In this document: positions 9,238 to 18,166 of the stretch, one piece after another
Layout: each line of letters starts with the position of its first letter
How positions within the stretch are numbered: the stretch's first letter is position 1
Assembly (NCBI GenBank): GCA_965227935.1
Contig: CBDDGS010000055.1
Location: 1,178,001 to 1,242,000 of the forward strand
Length of the DNA stretch: 64,000 bases
Direction of reading: 5' to 3'
Source of the DNA: JAWPMT01 sp965227935
Lineage (GTDB): Bacteria; Bacteroidota; Bacteroidia; Cytophagales; Cyclobacteriaceae
Program-made: the position numbers and the translations under genes
Notes under the pieces: generated by a model
Told to the model about the DNA's origin: nothing
Seen by the model: only the letters and a program-made list of their open reading frames with translations
Database searches by the model: none

Positions 9238-10044
9238 TCAATTTAATGTGCTAGGGCTATAGCCAAATTCTTTTTTGAAGGCGAATGAGAAATGTGAGAG
9301 GTTTTCAAAACCAACAGCATGATATACCTCGGTACTCTTTTGCTTCTGGGTGGTGAGTTTATAATGCGCCAGGTTCAACCTTTTCTCAGTCAACCACCTG
9401 CCGGGCGTATTGCCAAATATCTTCTTGAAATCGGATTTGAAGGTCGTCAGACTTCTGCCCGTCAGAAACGCGAATTTTTCGAGGGGCAGATTATACATAT
9501 AATGCTCTTCCATGTATCGTTCGAGATCTATTTTCCCAATCTCTCCAAAGGTGCCCAGGATTTGGCTGGCCCTATTGTCTACGGAATCGATGATGGTCAA
9601 TACCTCCCTTATCTTGATTGGAACAAGTTCGTCGGGAAGGTCATCCTCCATATCAAAGTAGGGTAGCAAGGAACGAAAGAAACCGTCCAATAACGGGCTT
9701 GATCTGATAGGCCGCTGTGTTGAAATGTTCTCTGTCCAGGTCTCGGGAACTGGATTATCCAGGTAGAACCTCCTGAGGTCTTCTTCTGGCAGAAACAGGG
9801 ACACACACTTGAATGGCTCGCCCTTGGTGGGTCTCTTTAAGCTCCGCACCAACTGATTTTTAGGGATCAGCACTGTGTCCCGCGGAACGAAGGTCAATGT
9901 GTTCTTACCATAGGTCAACACAAGCTCACCTGAATAAATGAATACCAAAATATGCTGAGGTGAGATGCTTTCCCAGGTATATTGGCTGTCCACGTTCCCC
10001 GACAAGAAGACCTTGCCTCTGTATGTAGCTAATGGGTGGGCCAT
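9238..10044 (-). CDS. AraC-family regulator with cupin-like sensor domain
   Basis: 268 residues. The first 130 are beta-rich (cupin-like, ExsA/YesN style sensor). The last 100 contain two helix-turn-helix units, with the signature ending VGFENLSHFSFAFKKEFGYSP. It is encoded 75 bp downstream of the SDR gene on the same strand, which suggests control of that oxidoreductase or of a shared pathway. Confidence 0.87.
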   Translation of the reverse strand: MAHPLATYRGKVFLSGNVDSQYTWESISPQHILVFIYSGELVLTYGKNTLTFVPRDTVLIPKNQLVRSLKRPTKGEPFKCVSLFLPEEDLRRFYLDNPVPETWTENISTQRPIRSSPLLDGFFRSLLPYFDMEDDLPDELVPIKIREVLTIIDSVDNRASQILGTFGEIGKIDLERYMEEHYMYNLPLEKFAFLTGRSLTTFKSDFKKIFGNTPGRWLTEKRLNLAHYKLTTQKQKSTEVYHAVGFENLSHFSFAFKKEFGYSPSTLN

Positions 10045-10119
10045 TGTACGAGTAAATTAAGAATTATTGACCACCATCATGCGGCTTCTCCTTCGGGGGT
10101 AAGGAGGTGTGATCTCCAC

Positions 10120-11070
10120 TTATAGTTGAAACTTTATATCCGTTTGCTTTTCGGACAGCGACCACAGTTTGGCAGCTACTGCCATGTCCTGGGCGTGTGG
10201 CTCGAGTTTGCATTCTCCGACCGGACCTCCTGTTTGCATTCTTTTGGTCGGGCCAAAATAGGCCTTCTGATTCAAGCCCTCTTCCGTGGCACACATGACT
10301 TCAGGATAGGCACCTCTTTCGGCCGATTGAACCAATGGTGTCTTAGACATCAATCCCCAGATAATTCTGTCCCTCAAACCGCCGCTGGTCTTGATCAGTG
10401 ACGTGGCGGAAGCACCCGGGTGGCAAACAAAGACTTTTACCTGCTTGCCGGCAGCCTTGATTCTGTCTTGCAGTTCATACGCGAATAGTATCTGTGCCAG
10501 CTTGCTGTGGCAATAGGTATTCATGGGATGATAGTTTTTATCCCAATTCATGTCGTCGAACTGAATGGTTTTGATACCCATTTTATACCCTTCGCTTCCC
10601 ACGACCACAATGCGTCCTTTTGAGGCTTCCAAGGTGTCGAAGAGCAGTCCGCACAGCAGAAAGTGACCATAGTGATTGACACCTAGCTGGCTTTCAAAGC
10701 CATCGACCGTCAATTGCTGCGTCGGTACCTGCGCGATGGCGGCATTGCACAGCAGCGCATCGATCTTCGGGACTGATTTGATGACCTTCGCTGCGGCATT
10801 TCGCACCGAGGTCAGCTCGGCCAGGTCCATCTTGATAAATGACACTTTAGCCTCCGCGCCAAATTGCCCTTTGAGACGTCTGATGGCATCATTGGATTTT
10901 TGTTCGCTTCTGTTGAGCATGACCACCTCTGCGCCCTTAGACAATAATATCTTCGCAGCCTCAAATCCCGCACCTGCGTTGGCGCCGGTGATCACATAAG
11001 TTTTGCCCTCGAGGGAGCTGAGTCGCTCCGGTGTCCAGCCCTTTGATCCAAATCTCTCTGTCGTGTTCAT
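10120..11070 (-). CDS. short-chain dehydrogenase/reductase (retinol dehydrogenase/protochlorophyllide reductase-like)
   Basis: 316 residues. Rossmann motif TGANAGAGFEAAK, the NAA strand (LLCNAAIA), catalytic Ser (VVVGSEGY) and the active-site YxxxK (TYCHSKLAQ) are all present, in the order typical of classical SDRs. The length and the GxH-N-G-H-F-L-L pattern (VNHYGHFLL) place it near retinol-dehydrogenase/protochlorophyllide-reductase-like SDRs of unknown substrate. It uses NAD(P)H. Likely operon with the AraC gene downstream. Confidence 0.88.
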   Translation of the reverse strand: MNTTERFGSKGWTPERLSSLEGKTYVITGANAGAGFEAAKILLSKGAEVVMLNRSEQKSNDAIRRLKGQFGAEAKVSFIKMDLAELTSVRNAAAKVIKSVPKIDALLCNAAIAQVPTQQLTVDGFESQLGVNHYGHFLLCGLLFDTLEASKGRIVVVGSEGYKMGIKTIQFDDMNWDKNYHPMNTYCHSKLAQILFAYELQDRIKAAGKQVKVFVCHPGASATSLIKTSGGLRDRIIWGLMSKTPLVQSAERGAYPEVMCATEEGLNQKAYFGPTKRMQTGGPVGECKLEPHAQDMAVAAKLWSLSEKQTDIKFQL

Positions 11071-11288
11071 TGTTCCAACTTTTACGAAGCCTCAGAGCTT
11101 CTTTTTGTTGTGAGCAAAGGTCTAGAGATTTTGAGTGATCAACTTTGTTTAAAAGTCGTTTCTGGTTTGCTTAAAGGGTGGTTGGTGATCTTGAGTTTTT
11201 GAATTCAAAATTCATCACACTACGGCGAGAGGGCTACTCTGACGCGGGCTGATGGGCCTATCGGATGTGAAGCGTTTCTTCCGGACGT

Positions 11289-11744
11289 CTAGTAGACCAG
11301 TCCCTTTCTTTCAGCCTTCTTTTCCTCGGCACGGCCAACAGAAATTCCTATCAACAAGCCCGCTATTATCCCTATTCCAACGCCTGAACCCGAACCTTCA
11401 CCTGCGCCGGAGTCAATACCAGCGCCGAGCGCAATGCCAATGGCCAGCCATGCACCCATATATCCGTCTTTCAACGTACCTCGTTCTACATAGCCAAATG
11501 CCTTCTTCACCTTCTTTTGTATGGCTCTAAGAGACTTTCGGCAAGCCTTGCGTCTCATTCGATCTATCGGGGAGCCAGGTAGATCTTGAATGAGGCGCTC
11601 AAGGTCCTGAGCGATATCACTATCCTCATCTTTCTCCAATTTTTTGATCAGTCGTTGAAGCACATCGACCTTGAGTCCTTTGCGATCTTCTTCATTGATG
11701 TCACGAAGGTTGGTTTCCAGTTCTTTTTCCAGGTCACTATTCAT
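11289..11744 (-). CDS. helical protein with glycine-zipper membrane tail
   Basis: 151 residues. The N-terminal 85 are charged and helical (EKELETNLRDINEEDRKG and following). The C-terminal region has two Gly/Ala-rich hydrophobic segments (AWLAIGIALGAGIDSGAGEG and IGIIAGLLIGISVGRA), a glycine-zipper pattern that often packs membrane helices or forms pores. No function is assigned. Encoded 33 bp downstream of the CPBP-like gene. Confidence 0.55.
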   Translation of the reverse strand: MNSDLEKELETNLRDINEEDRKGLKVDVLQRLIKKLEKDEDSDIAQDLERLIQDLPGSPIDRMRRKACRKSLRAIQKKVKKAFGYVERGTLKDGYMGAWLAIGIALGAGIDSGAGEGSGSGVGIGIIAGLLIGISVGRAEEKKAERKGLVY

Positions 11745-11777
11745 TGGTGCGGATTGAAATGAAATGCCTCCTGACTC

Positions 11778-12593
11778 TCATGTGGATTTTCTTATCCACC
11801 AAATGTAAGTAGCAATACTGAACATAAGGGCCATGACCACCCACGGCAATTGTAGGGCATGAACAGACAAGGTTTCCAAATCAGCGTCTGCCTGGAAAAT
11901 GCCAGCTGGAATGGCTTGGCCGGGTTGTTCCATTCGAAGATCAAAAACACTAATGGTGATGAAATTGGCACCCGTATGCACACCCAATGATGCACCTATT
12001 CGCCTTGTTTTGAAGTAGATGATACTAAAGAATACAATGTGAATAGTTGGGATCAAAACGGCATAAAGAAGCAAATCACTGCCAATGTTGAATGCAAGGC
12101 TCTTGAGCACTTCAAAGAAAACCATGATGGCGACGGCGACTTTTGCGCCAAAACCCTCTTCCAATTTGATGAGCGGGTAGCCACGGGTGAAAAGCTCGGT
12201 GCCCAGGTCTGCAATGAATATGAAGACGAGACCATGAATCAATGTAAGCGCATTGAAGTCTGGTCTGAAGGTCCAAGAAAAGCCGGCGAACAGCGATTGG
12301 CTGATGGACACAATCCCCCAAAGCACTGCACCCACCACAAAGCCAATGAAGAAATCTATTTGGTTGCGTTTGCTTAGGGAGATACCCAAGTCATTCAAGC
12401 GCATTTGATCCGATTGGGCAAACCGCTTTGTGATGAACCACGCACAACCGGTGAACATGGCGAAAAGTAGCAAAATGTTCAGGTTCAGCGGCAATACAAA
12501 AGGTAAGAAATGCCCTACGAGTCCTTTGCGAAGCAAGAAGTCGGTAAGGGTTAGGAGCACCAAGAATAGGATGGCTTTTATCAATGGTTTCAT
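11778..12593 (-). CDS. CPBP-like intramembrane protease, degenerate motif
   Basis: 271 residues with about seven or eight membrane helices. TELFTRGYPL aligns with CPBP motif 1 (EExxxR) but has one Glu where the family has two. LGVHTGANF matches the late HxxxN/D motif. CPBP proteins cleave or modify membrane substrates by an intramembrane Glu/His site. The altered first motif leaves catalytic activity uncertain. Confidence 0.6.
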   Translation of the reverse strand: MKPLIKAILFLVLLTLTDFLLRKGLVGHFLPFVLPLNLNILLLFAMFTGCAWFITKRFAQSDQMRLNDLGISLSKRNQIDFFIGFVVGAVLWGIVSISQSLFAGFSWTFRPDFNALTLIHGLVFIFIADLGTELFTRGYPLIKLEEGFGAKVAVAIMVFFEVLKSLAFNIGSDLLLYAVLIPTIHIVFFSIIYFKTRRIGASLGVHTGANFITISVFDLRMEQPGQAIPAGIFQADADLETLSVHALQLPWVVMALMFSIATYIWWIRKST

Positions 12594-12670
12594 GGGGTCT
12601 CTTTAGTCAATGATACAATGCGATGGTTACGGCATTATAGGCCGACCGATATAAAATGCTCCGAAGTGTA

Positions 12671-13921
12671 TTAGCCTTTGTTGATGGCTTCGCTCAATGT
12701 TTTCATTCTGTCTTTGTGGTAGTCATCACCGCTCAATTCAAATGCCTTGGTGACAAATTTTAGTGCATTGGCATAATCCTCTTGCCTTTCGAAAAAGTCA
12801 GCCATGGAGTCATAGGCATTCGCGCTGGATGGATAATATTCAATCGTGAAGTCAAAGAACATCTTTGACTTTTCCATTTGGCCCGTATCCATGCTCATGT
12901 AACCCAGTACGGTCAAAAGATCCTCGGGGTAAGGTGGAACGGGATACCCGAAATGGCCTTGAAGCTTGGTCGCTCGATATTGGATGATCTCATTCAACTC
13001 ATTGGCGGGTGTTTCGGGTGAGTTGAACTTATTGGTGTTTTCCATTTGGAACCATTCAAAGAGTGCGATCAATCCATTTCTAATGGAGGGGAATGGTATG
13101 GTCCCATGTAGATCGTTTTCAAAGAACTCCCATTCGACCAGCAAACCGTTTTCCTTGTTCTTCTCTAGAAGATTTTTGAGTTCAATGTTGGACCGGGCGA
13201 AAAGAGTAGATTCCGATTCGTCATCCATCACATTGTCAATCGTTATTTCCGGATTCTGATTGTGCAATTGCCCCGACAAGGAAAAGTACAGCGACTTACC
13301 ACTCAGCACTTCATTTTGAAGGCGAGAGGGTGCTTCTTTTAGCAGTTGCTGATTGTCCCAATACAGACTTGGGTCAATCGACAGATAATTCTGGAAAAGG
13401 TTCGGATGCTTGAGCAAAGCATAGATCGTAAATAATCCGCCATGCGAGTGCCCCACCAGCGTTCGGTAGTTGGTAACAGGGTAATTTTCCACAATATGTG
13501 GGATCAACTCCTGCTCAATGAAACCAATGAATTTATCCGCCTCACCACTCTCTTGATCGAACGGCCTCCCGTACAGCGTGGTGGCTTTTGAAGTGGTGAG
13601 GTCTCTGATTCTATTCTGCCTGTTGGAGATACCGACTACAACCATTTCCGGCATGAAACCTCCCGAATACACATCCAATACCATTTGTACATTGGGAAGG
13701 AAAACTCCTCCATCCAGCACAAACACAACGGGGTATTTTCGATTGGTCGTGGCATTGTAACTATCAGGGACCTGAACAAAAATCTCTCTTTGCTCCGCAA
13801 GAATTTCCGAATATAGGCTGTCGGATACACCTACCTGATACAAGAATCTGGTGTTACTCACCTGGGCATTCAAGCCCCATTGATAGATGATTATTAGACT
13901 CAGAAATAATATGATTCGCAT
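12671..13921 (-). CDS. secreted esterase of the Fes/IroE type with TPR-like tail
   Basis: 416 residues with a signal peptide (MRIILFLSLIIIYQWGLNAQ). The alpha/beta hydrolase core has HGGLF in GHSHGGLFTIYALLKHP (GxSxG nucleophile) and the VFVLDGG strand typical of COG2819 esterases. A His near the DLHGTIPFPS strand is the likely catalytic base. The last 70 residues (YMSMDTGQMEKSKMFFDF and following) look like tetratricopeptide helices. Substrate unknown; not necessarily a siderophore esterase. Confidence 0.82.
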   Translation of the reverse strand: MRIILFLSLIIIYQWGLNAQVSNTRFLYQVGVSDSLYSEILAEQREIFVQVPDSYNATTNRKYPVVFVLDGGVFLPNVQMVLDVYSGGFMPEMVVVGISNRQNRIRDLTTSKATTLYGRPFDQESGEADKFIGFIEQELIPHIVENYPVTNYRTLVGHSHGGLFTIYALLKHPNLFQNYLSIDPSLYWDNQQLLKEAPSRLQNEVLSGKSLYFSLSGQLHNQNPEITIDNVMDDESESTLFARSNIELKNLLEKNKENGLLVEWEFFENDLHGTIPFPSIRNGLIALFEWFQMENTNKFNSPETPANELNEIIQYRATKLQGHFGYPVPPYPEDLLTVLGYMSMDTGQMEKSKMFFDFTIEYYPSSANAYDSMADFFERQEDYANALKFVTKAFELSGDDYHKDRMKTLSEAINKG

Positions 13922-14015
13922 ATTTTCTATTTGAACAATGAGTGAAGGATGTGCTATCGTCGTAGCATGTGTCCCAATCGTCGGGGACTATGAAATCTGG
14001 CCGACAAAAATAGCC

Positions 14016-15545
14016 TCAATTTTGTCCACTGTACCAGGTGGGTGTGCCAAACCAGTTGTGCATTTCCTCCTCAAAGGGGGCCACAATTTCCTTTGGTTCC
14101 AAGAACCTCCCAAGATCGTTGGTCCCTTCTTCCCATTGATCCAGTTCGGCTCTCATGGCCATCAATGCCGCTTGGTCATCTGGGTTGTCGGAAGCTGTCA
14201 GGTCGTTGATCTCATGGGGGTCATCTTCCGTGTTGTAGAGCAGTTCGTACGGCATGGGCTGCATCAAGTCCAGGGCCGGGCCTGACAGTTGGTCATCAGC
14301 CATCAATTGACGCATCAAAGGCTTAATGCTGAAGCATTTTTCCTTGTACCTGTTCAATGTTGGGAATCCTTCTCCCTCACTGTAATTTCTGATGTAGTGG
14401 TACGTCTTGCCCCGCACAGATCTCATTCTCAATACCGTCTCGTCGATTCTATCGCGAGCACTGAAAGCATATTCCCTAGGTGGGTCAGCGTTTTCTCCCA
14501 GGAATAATTGACTCTGCATACCGGCGGGGGGGTCAATTCCTGCCATCCATAAAGTGGTGGCACTGATATCCAGTAGGCTGATGACCTGCTCGTTGATCCC
14601 TCCCGGTCTGTACTGAGGAGGTACTGCCATACCTTGTGGGTAGTAGATGATCATCGGGACATGAATGCCGGTATCCCACAGCCAATGGATGCCCCGTGGT
14701 TCCATGCGCCCATTGTCGCCAAAGAAGACAATGATGGTGTTGTCCGCCAGTCCATCTTTCCGCAGCTGGTCCATTATCCATCCGATGCGGACATCCATGC
14801 CCGATACCGAATTAAGATAGCGGGCCCATTCCTCTCTGATAAGCGGGTGGTCCGGATAATAGGGAGGGGGGGCTACATTGTCACCTGTAGCGATTTGAGG
14901 GTGTTGCTCTTCGCCGTACCATTTGACCCTTTCGTGCTTCCAGGTCTGCCGGTCATAAATGTCGTACTCATTTTCAGGCATGTTGATGTGCGCAAAGAAG
15001 GGTTGATTGTCTTTCAGCTCTGACCATTCCTCCGATTGATAGATGGGGCCTTCATTGACGAAGTTGAGATCCAGCTTGCCAGTACCGACTTCCTTATCAC
15101 CGATATGGCTGATGTTGGCCGTGTAATATCCGGCGTCCTGGAGCCTGTGGGTGATGGGTCTTACACCCGAAGGGAGCCTGTAGTCGTCTTCCCTGTGAGA
15201 GCGCATATTATGCGTGCCTGTAGTCGTCTGGTACATTCCGGTCATAAACGCGGAACGACTAGGCGCACAAACCGGAGAGGTAGAGAACACTCGAGTGAAT
15301 CGCAAGCCATTCGCTGCCAGGGAGTCAAGGTGGGGTGTATAGACGTTTTCTGTACCGTATACCCCAAGGTCCAGTTTCATGTTCTCGCCTACAAGCCATA
15401 GAATATTAGGAGGCTCTGGACTTTTAACAGTCTCTTGTTGGGAACTGACCCCACATCCACCCATAGCCACCATCAGAAGAATAGGGATTAAGTGTCGGAT
15501 GCGTAGACGCAGAGGAATGCAGATCTGGTTTGTTCGTTTCTTCAT
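14016..15545 (-). CDS. sulfatase lipoprotein (N-sulfoglucosamine sulfohydrolase-like)
   Basis: About 509 residues from the ATG at 15545; a longer frame starts at 15599. Lipobox near MVAMGGCG. The formylglycine motif is CAPSR (in SPVCAPSRSAF), so Cys is converted to formylglycine by a maturase encoded elsewhere. Metal-binding residues are seen in LWLVGENMKLD and FFGDNG. Sulfatases remove sulfate from polysaccharides, which fits a marine or algal glycan diet, but the substrate is inferred only from fold similarity. Confidence 0.87.
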   Translation of the reverse strand: MKKRTNQICIPLRLRIRHLIPILLMVAMGGCGVSSQQETVKSPEPPNILWLVGENMKLDLGVYGTENVYTPHLDSLAANGLRFTRVFSTSPVCAPSRSAFMTGMYQTTTGTHNMRSHREDDYRLPSGVRPITHRLQDAGYYTANISHIGDKEVGTGKLDLNFVNEGPIYQSEEWSELKDNQPFFAHINMPENEYDIYDRQTWKHERVKWYGEEQHPQIATGDNVAPPPYYPDHPLIREEWARYLNSVSGMDVRIGWIMDQLRKDGLADNTIIVFFGDNGRMEPRGIHWLWDTGIHVPMIIYYPQGMAVPPQYRPGGINEQVISLLDISATTLWMAGIDPPAGMQSQLFLGENADPPREYAFSARDRIDETVLRMRSVRGKTYHYIRNYSEGEGFPTLNRYKEKCFSIKPLMRQLMADDQLSGPALDLMQPMPYELLYNTEDDPHEINDLTASDNPDDQAALMAMRAELDQWEEGTNDLGRFLEPKEIVAPFEEEMHNWFGTPTWYSGQN

Positions 15546-15751
15546 AGGCTGCCAATAATGAGGGCCAGACTCAGTGCTGAGGGGCGATGTCATGTGCACG
15601 TATCAGCATAAGTCAGTACAAAATAGTCCAACCTCGGCGAAACCGGGCCTTGCGTGCCTATCGAATTGGCTCATTTGCCGGCTGACTCCGACGTTGGAGA
15701 GGATCGGTGGCTCTTATGAGCCTGAGGCAGGGGCAATGGCGTCAGGAAGAG

Positions 15752-16285
15752 CTATTTCGCAAACTTATCTTCCCATTCCTTTACGATGGAGGGCAGCTCC
15801 TCACCGTCTTCCACAAATATCAAAGAGGCGGAGTTCATACAATACCGCAGGCCTGTAGGTTCCGGACCATCGTTGAATACATGCCCAAGGTGTGAACCAC
15901 TACCGCTATCGACCACTTCCGTCCGGACCATGCCGAGGCTTCTGTCGGCAATCTCCTTGACGGCATTTTCATCGATGGGCTTGTAAAAGCTCGGCCAGCC
16001 AGTGCCGGATTTGTACTTGTGCTCGGAGCGGAACAGAGGTTGTCCCGTAGCCGCGGAGTAATAGGTACCCTTTTTCTTATTGTCCCAATATTCTCCGGAG
16101 AAAGCGCGTTCTGTACCCTGCTCACGCAGTACGAAAAATTGAAGATCAGAAAGCGTCTCCTTCCACTCTTCCTCTGATTTCTGAATGGGGTAGGAGGCAG
16201 TTGCCTCTTTGGTGCTGGATTTTGTTTGGCAAGCACCAGTGATGCACACCAGGCTGAGAATTGATATAAACAGCGATAACCTCAT
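15752..16285 (-). CDS. msrB: peptide-methionine (R)-S-oxide reductase, lipoprotein form
   Basis: 177 residues with a lipobox (LVCITGAC), so the enzyme should be anchored in the envelope. MsrB motifs are clear: EYWDNKKKGTY, SGTGWPSF, GSHLGHVF and the catalytic RYCMNSASL. The two CxxC zinc pairs found in many MsrB are absent, as in the zinc-free group. It repairs methionine-R-sulfoxide in proteins with a thiol reductant. Confidence 0.92.
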   Translation of the reverse strand: MRLSLFISILSLVCITGACQTKSSTKEATASYPIQKSEEEWKETLSDLQFFVLREQGTERAFSGEYWDNKKKGTYYSAATGQPLFRSEHKYKSGTGWPSFYKPIDENAVKEIADRSLGMVRTEVVDSGSGSHLGHVFNDGPEPTGLRYCMNSASLIFVEDGEELPSIVKEWEDKFAK

Positions 16286-16411
16286 AAGATCTTTCCTTTT
16301 TCTCCGGAGGAACGGGTGGTGCGGTTGATTGTTCAGCAGATGGTTGATAAACCCAGGAATATCCAGCCAAATGTAGCCGTGGCGATAGGTCAGTGCCCAG
16401 TTAGCCTCCGA

Positions 16412-16738
16412 CTAGTTTATCCTGGAAATGTGATTATTCTCAGGCTCGTTTCTGATCTCTGTCCAGTACTCCTCTCGGACGTCTTCGTCGATTAGAATTG
16501 GTAATCGTTCCCCATAGAGTCTGTCTTCACCGTTCTTTTTTGGTCCCGATATCCAATAGTGTTCGCCGGTTTCGATGTCAAAGTAGTTCGCCTTGAAGCC
16601 CGTTCCCCTTAAAGTCTCAAAGGTCTTTCCATCATAATGTATTGAACTACCGGACTTGGAATACCTCACGCGTCCGATGGTTGCTTCGCCGGTGGGTTCA
16701 GTCTTTTTCTCAATGTACATTATTCTCGTTCTGCCCAT
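16412..16738 (-). CDS. small conserved hypothetical protein
   Basis: 108 residues, no leader. The pattern MYIEKK...IGRVRYSKSGSSIHYDGKTF...GFKANYFDIETGEHYWISGPKKNG...EDVREEYWTEIR is one I have seen in small stand-alone Bacteroidota/Proteobacteria proteins of unknown role, sometimes misannotated as DXP synthase. A start at the second Met (MYIEKK) is possible. Six bp separate it from the hydrolase gene upstream on the same strand. Confidence 0.65.
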   Translation of the reverse strand: MGRTRIMYIEKKTEPTGEATIGRVRYSKSGSSIHYDGKTFETLRGTGFKANYFDIETGEHYWISGPKKNGEDRLYGERLPILIDEDVREEYWTEIRNEPENNHISRIN

Positions 16739-16744
16739 CTATCG

Positions 16745-18010
16745 TCACCTATCGCCGCTCAATCTTTCTTGATATTCTTCCAGTTTGTTCCAAATATCAA
16801 AGATCTCCGTAAATGCTCCTTGACTGGGATCGTCTATGGTCATGTTGACCATTACCACCCGACCGATCCCCGTTTCAGAATGAAAAAACATAAAAGACAC
16901 AATTCCCGGGTCGCCCCCAGTGTGACCAATGGTCTTATTAGGAGCAAGTGCCATAAATATCCCTTTGTCCAATCGCGTATTGATGACGGGGTTGACGTCC
17001 CCTCCCACATCTGAGAAAAGGTCTTCGGCTACATCTTTGGCAAATAGTATCTCAAAGCTCTTGGAGGATAGAATGGAGCCAGAACCGTTGTATCCCCTGA
17101 TGAGTTCCGCCAACAGATTACTCAAATCCGCCGCGGAGGTCAGTAGGCCTCCGTCAGGGTAATTGATCAGGTGGTAGTCTGCGTACGCGGTGTCCGTTGT
17201 TGCATAGTTTTTCGAGAATCGACCTTCTTCCAGGTTCTTCCGTTTCCACCCGGAAGACTTCATGTCTAAGGGGTGGAGGATGTGTTTTTTGGCAAACGCT
17301 GCAAAGGACATCCCAGACGCTGTTTCTATGACCAAAGCGGCAAGACCCGCGCCCGTATTGGAGTATTGAAATTGCTCACCTGGCTTAGACTCCAGGAACC
17401 CTGCCACTGAATAAGCATCGGCTCCTTTCCTAAGCATGCTTTCCATGTAACTGGCGAGAGACATGGTGTCTTCAGGGTTCTTGAAGTAGTAGGGAATTTC
17501 AATAGCTGACGTCTGCGATGTGTCCGGTTGAGTGAGCATGACGTAGCAAGTGTTTGCAAAGTGCTCCGAGTCAATGATCGTGGAGGTATGATTGGCCAGT
17601 TGTCGAATGGTGATATGTTCTTCTGGATAATATGGATTTTCTACCCTGAATGAGAGATGATCGTTGATGGGATCGTCAAGATCCAACAAGCCCATTTCCT
17701 GCGCTTTCAATAAGGATAGGCCCACGACCGTCTTCGTGATTGATCCAATATTGATCAGTGTGTTTTCTGTGAATGGTCTTTCGGTATTCTTGTTGGCATA
17801 GCCAAAACCATTTTGGTACAAAGCACCGGATTCGTTGACGATAGCCACCGAGAAGCCATTGATGAAACCCTGTTCGTAGATGCCTTGGAGTTCGTTGGTC
17901 AACGAGTCACCAACAATGGATAAGTACCGGCTTTGGTCGGTTTCAGTAGGCGCCTGACAGGCGCCAATGACCACAACTATTGCGATGAGGATAGATGGAG
18001 TTTTGTTCAT
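16745..18010 (-). CDS. beta-lactamase-fold serine hydrolase lipoprotein
   Basis: 421 residues with a lipobox (IVVVIGAC). SITKTVVG (SxxK), YSNTGAGLAAL (YxN) and HTGGDPG (HxG) are the three class C beta-lactamase/DD-peptidase motifs in order. It is the second such protein in the window and is only distantly similar to the one at 6751. Envelope peptidase or esterase activity is likely; the substrate is unknown. Confidence 0.85.
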   Translation of the reverse strand: MNKTPSILIAIVVVIGACQAPTETDQSRYLSIVGDSLTNELQGIYEQGFINGFSVAIVNESGALYQNGFGYANKNTERPFTENTLINIGSITKTVVGLSLLKAQEMGLLDLDDPINDHLSFRVENPYYPEEHITIRQLANHTSTIIDSEHFANTCYVMLTQPDTSQTSAIEIPYYFKNPEDTMSLASYMESMLRKGADAYSVAGFLESKPGEQFQYSNTGAGLAALVIETASGMSFAAFAKKHILHPLDMKSSGWKRKNLEEGRFSKNYATTDTAYADYHLINYPDGGLLTSAADLSNLLAELIRGYNGSGSILSSKSFEILFAKDVAEDLFSDVGGDVNPVINTRLDKGIFMALAPNKTIGHTGGDPGIVSFMFFHSETGIGRVVMVNMTIDDPSQGAFTEIFDIWNKLEEYQERLSGDR

Positions 18011-18104
18011 ATGTGATCTGTTGTACTCAATGGTTGTGAGGCTCTAGGGTGAGCTGACAAGGAGCCATGGTCAACGGCGACTTGCATGATACAGCATTCC
18101 CTAC

Positions 18105-18144
18105 AAAAAAGAAACCCCGTCTCCGACGAGGGAGAGGGGTTTCG
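18105..18144 (-). terminator. intrinsic terminator of the S8 protease gene
   Basis: On the minus strand GAAACCCC...GGGGTTTC forms a perfect 8-bp stem, extended inside by CTCC/GGAG, and is followed by TTTTTT. It begins 23 bp after the stop of the protease gene. Confidence 0.85.
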
Positions 18145-18166
18145 ACTGTTCCAGGTTGATAAGAGA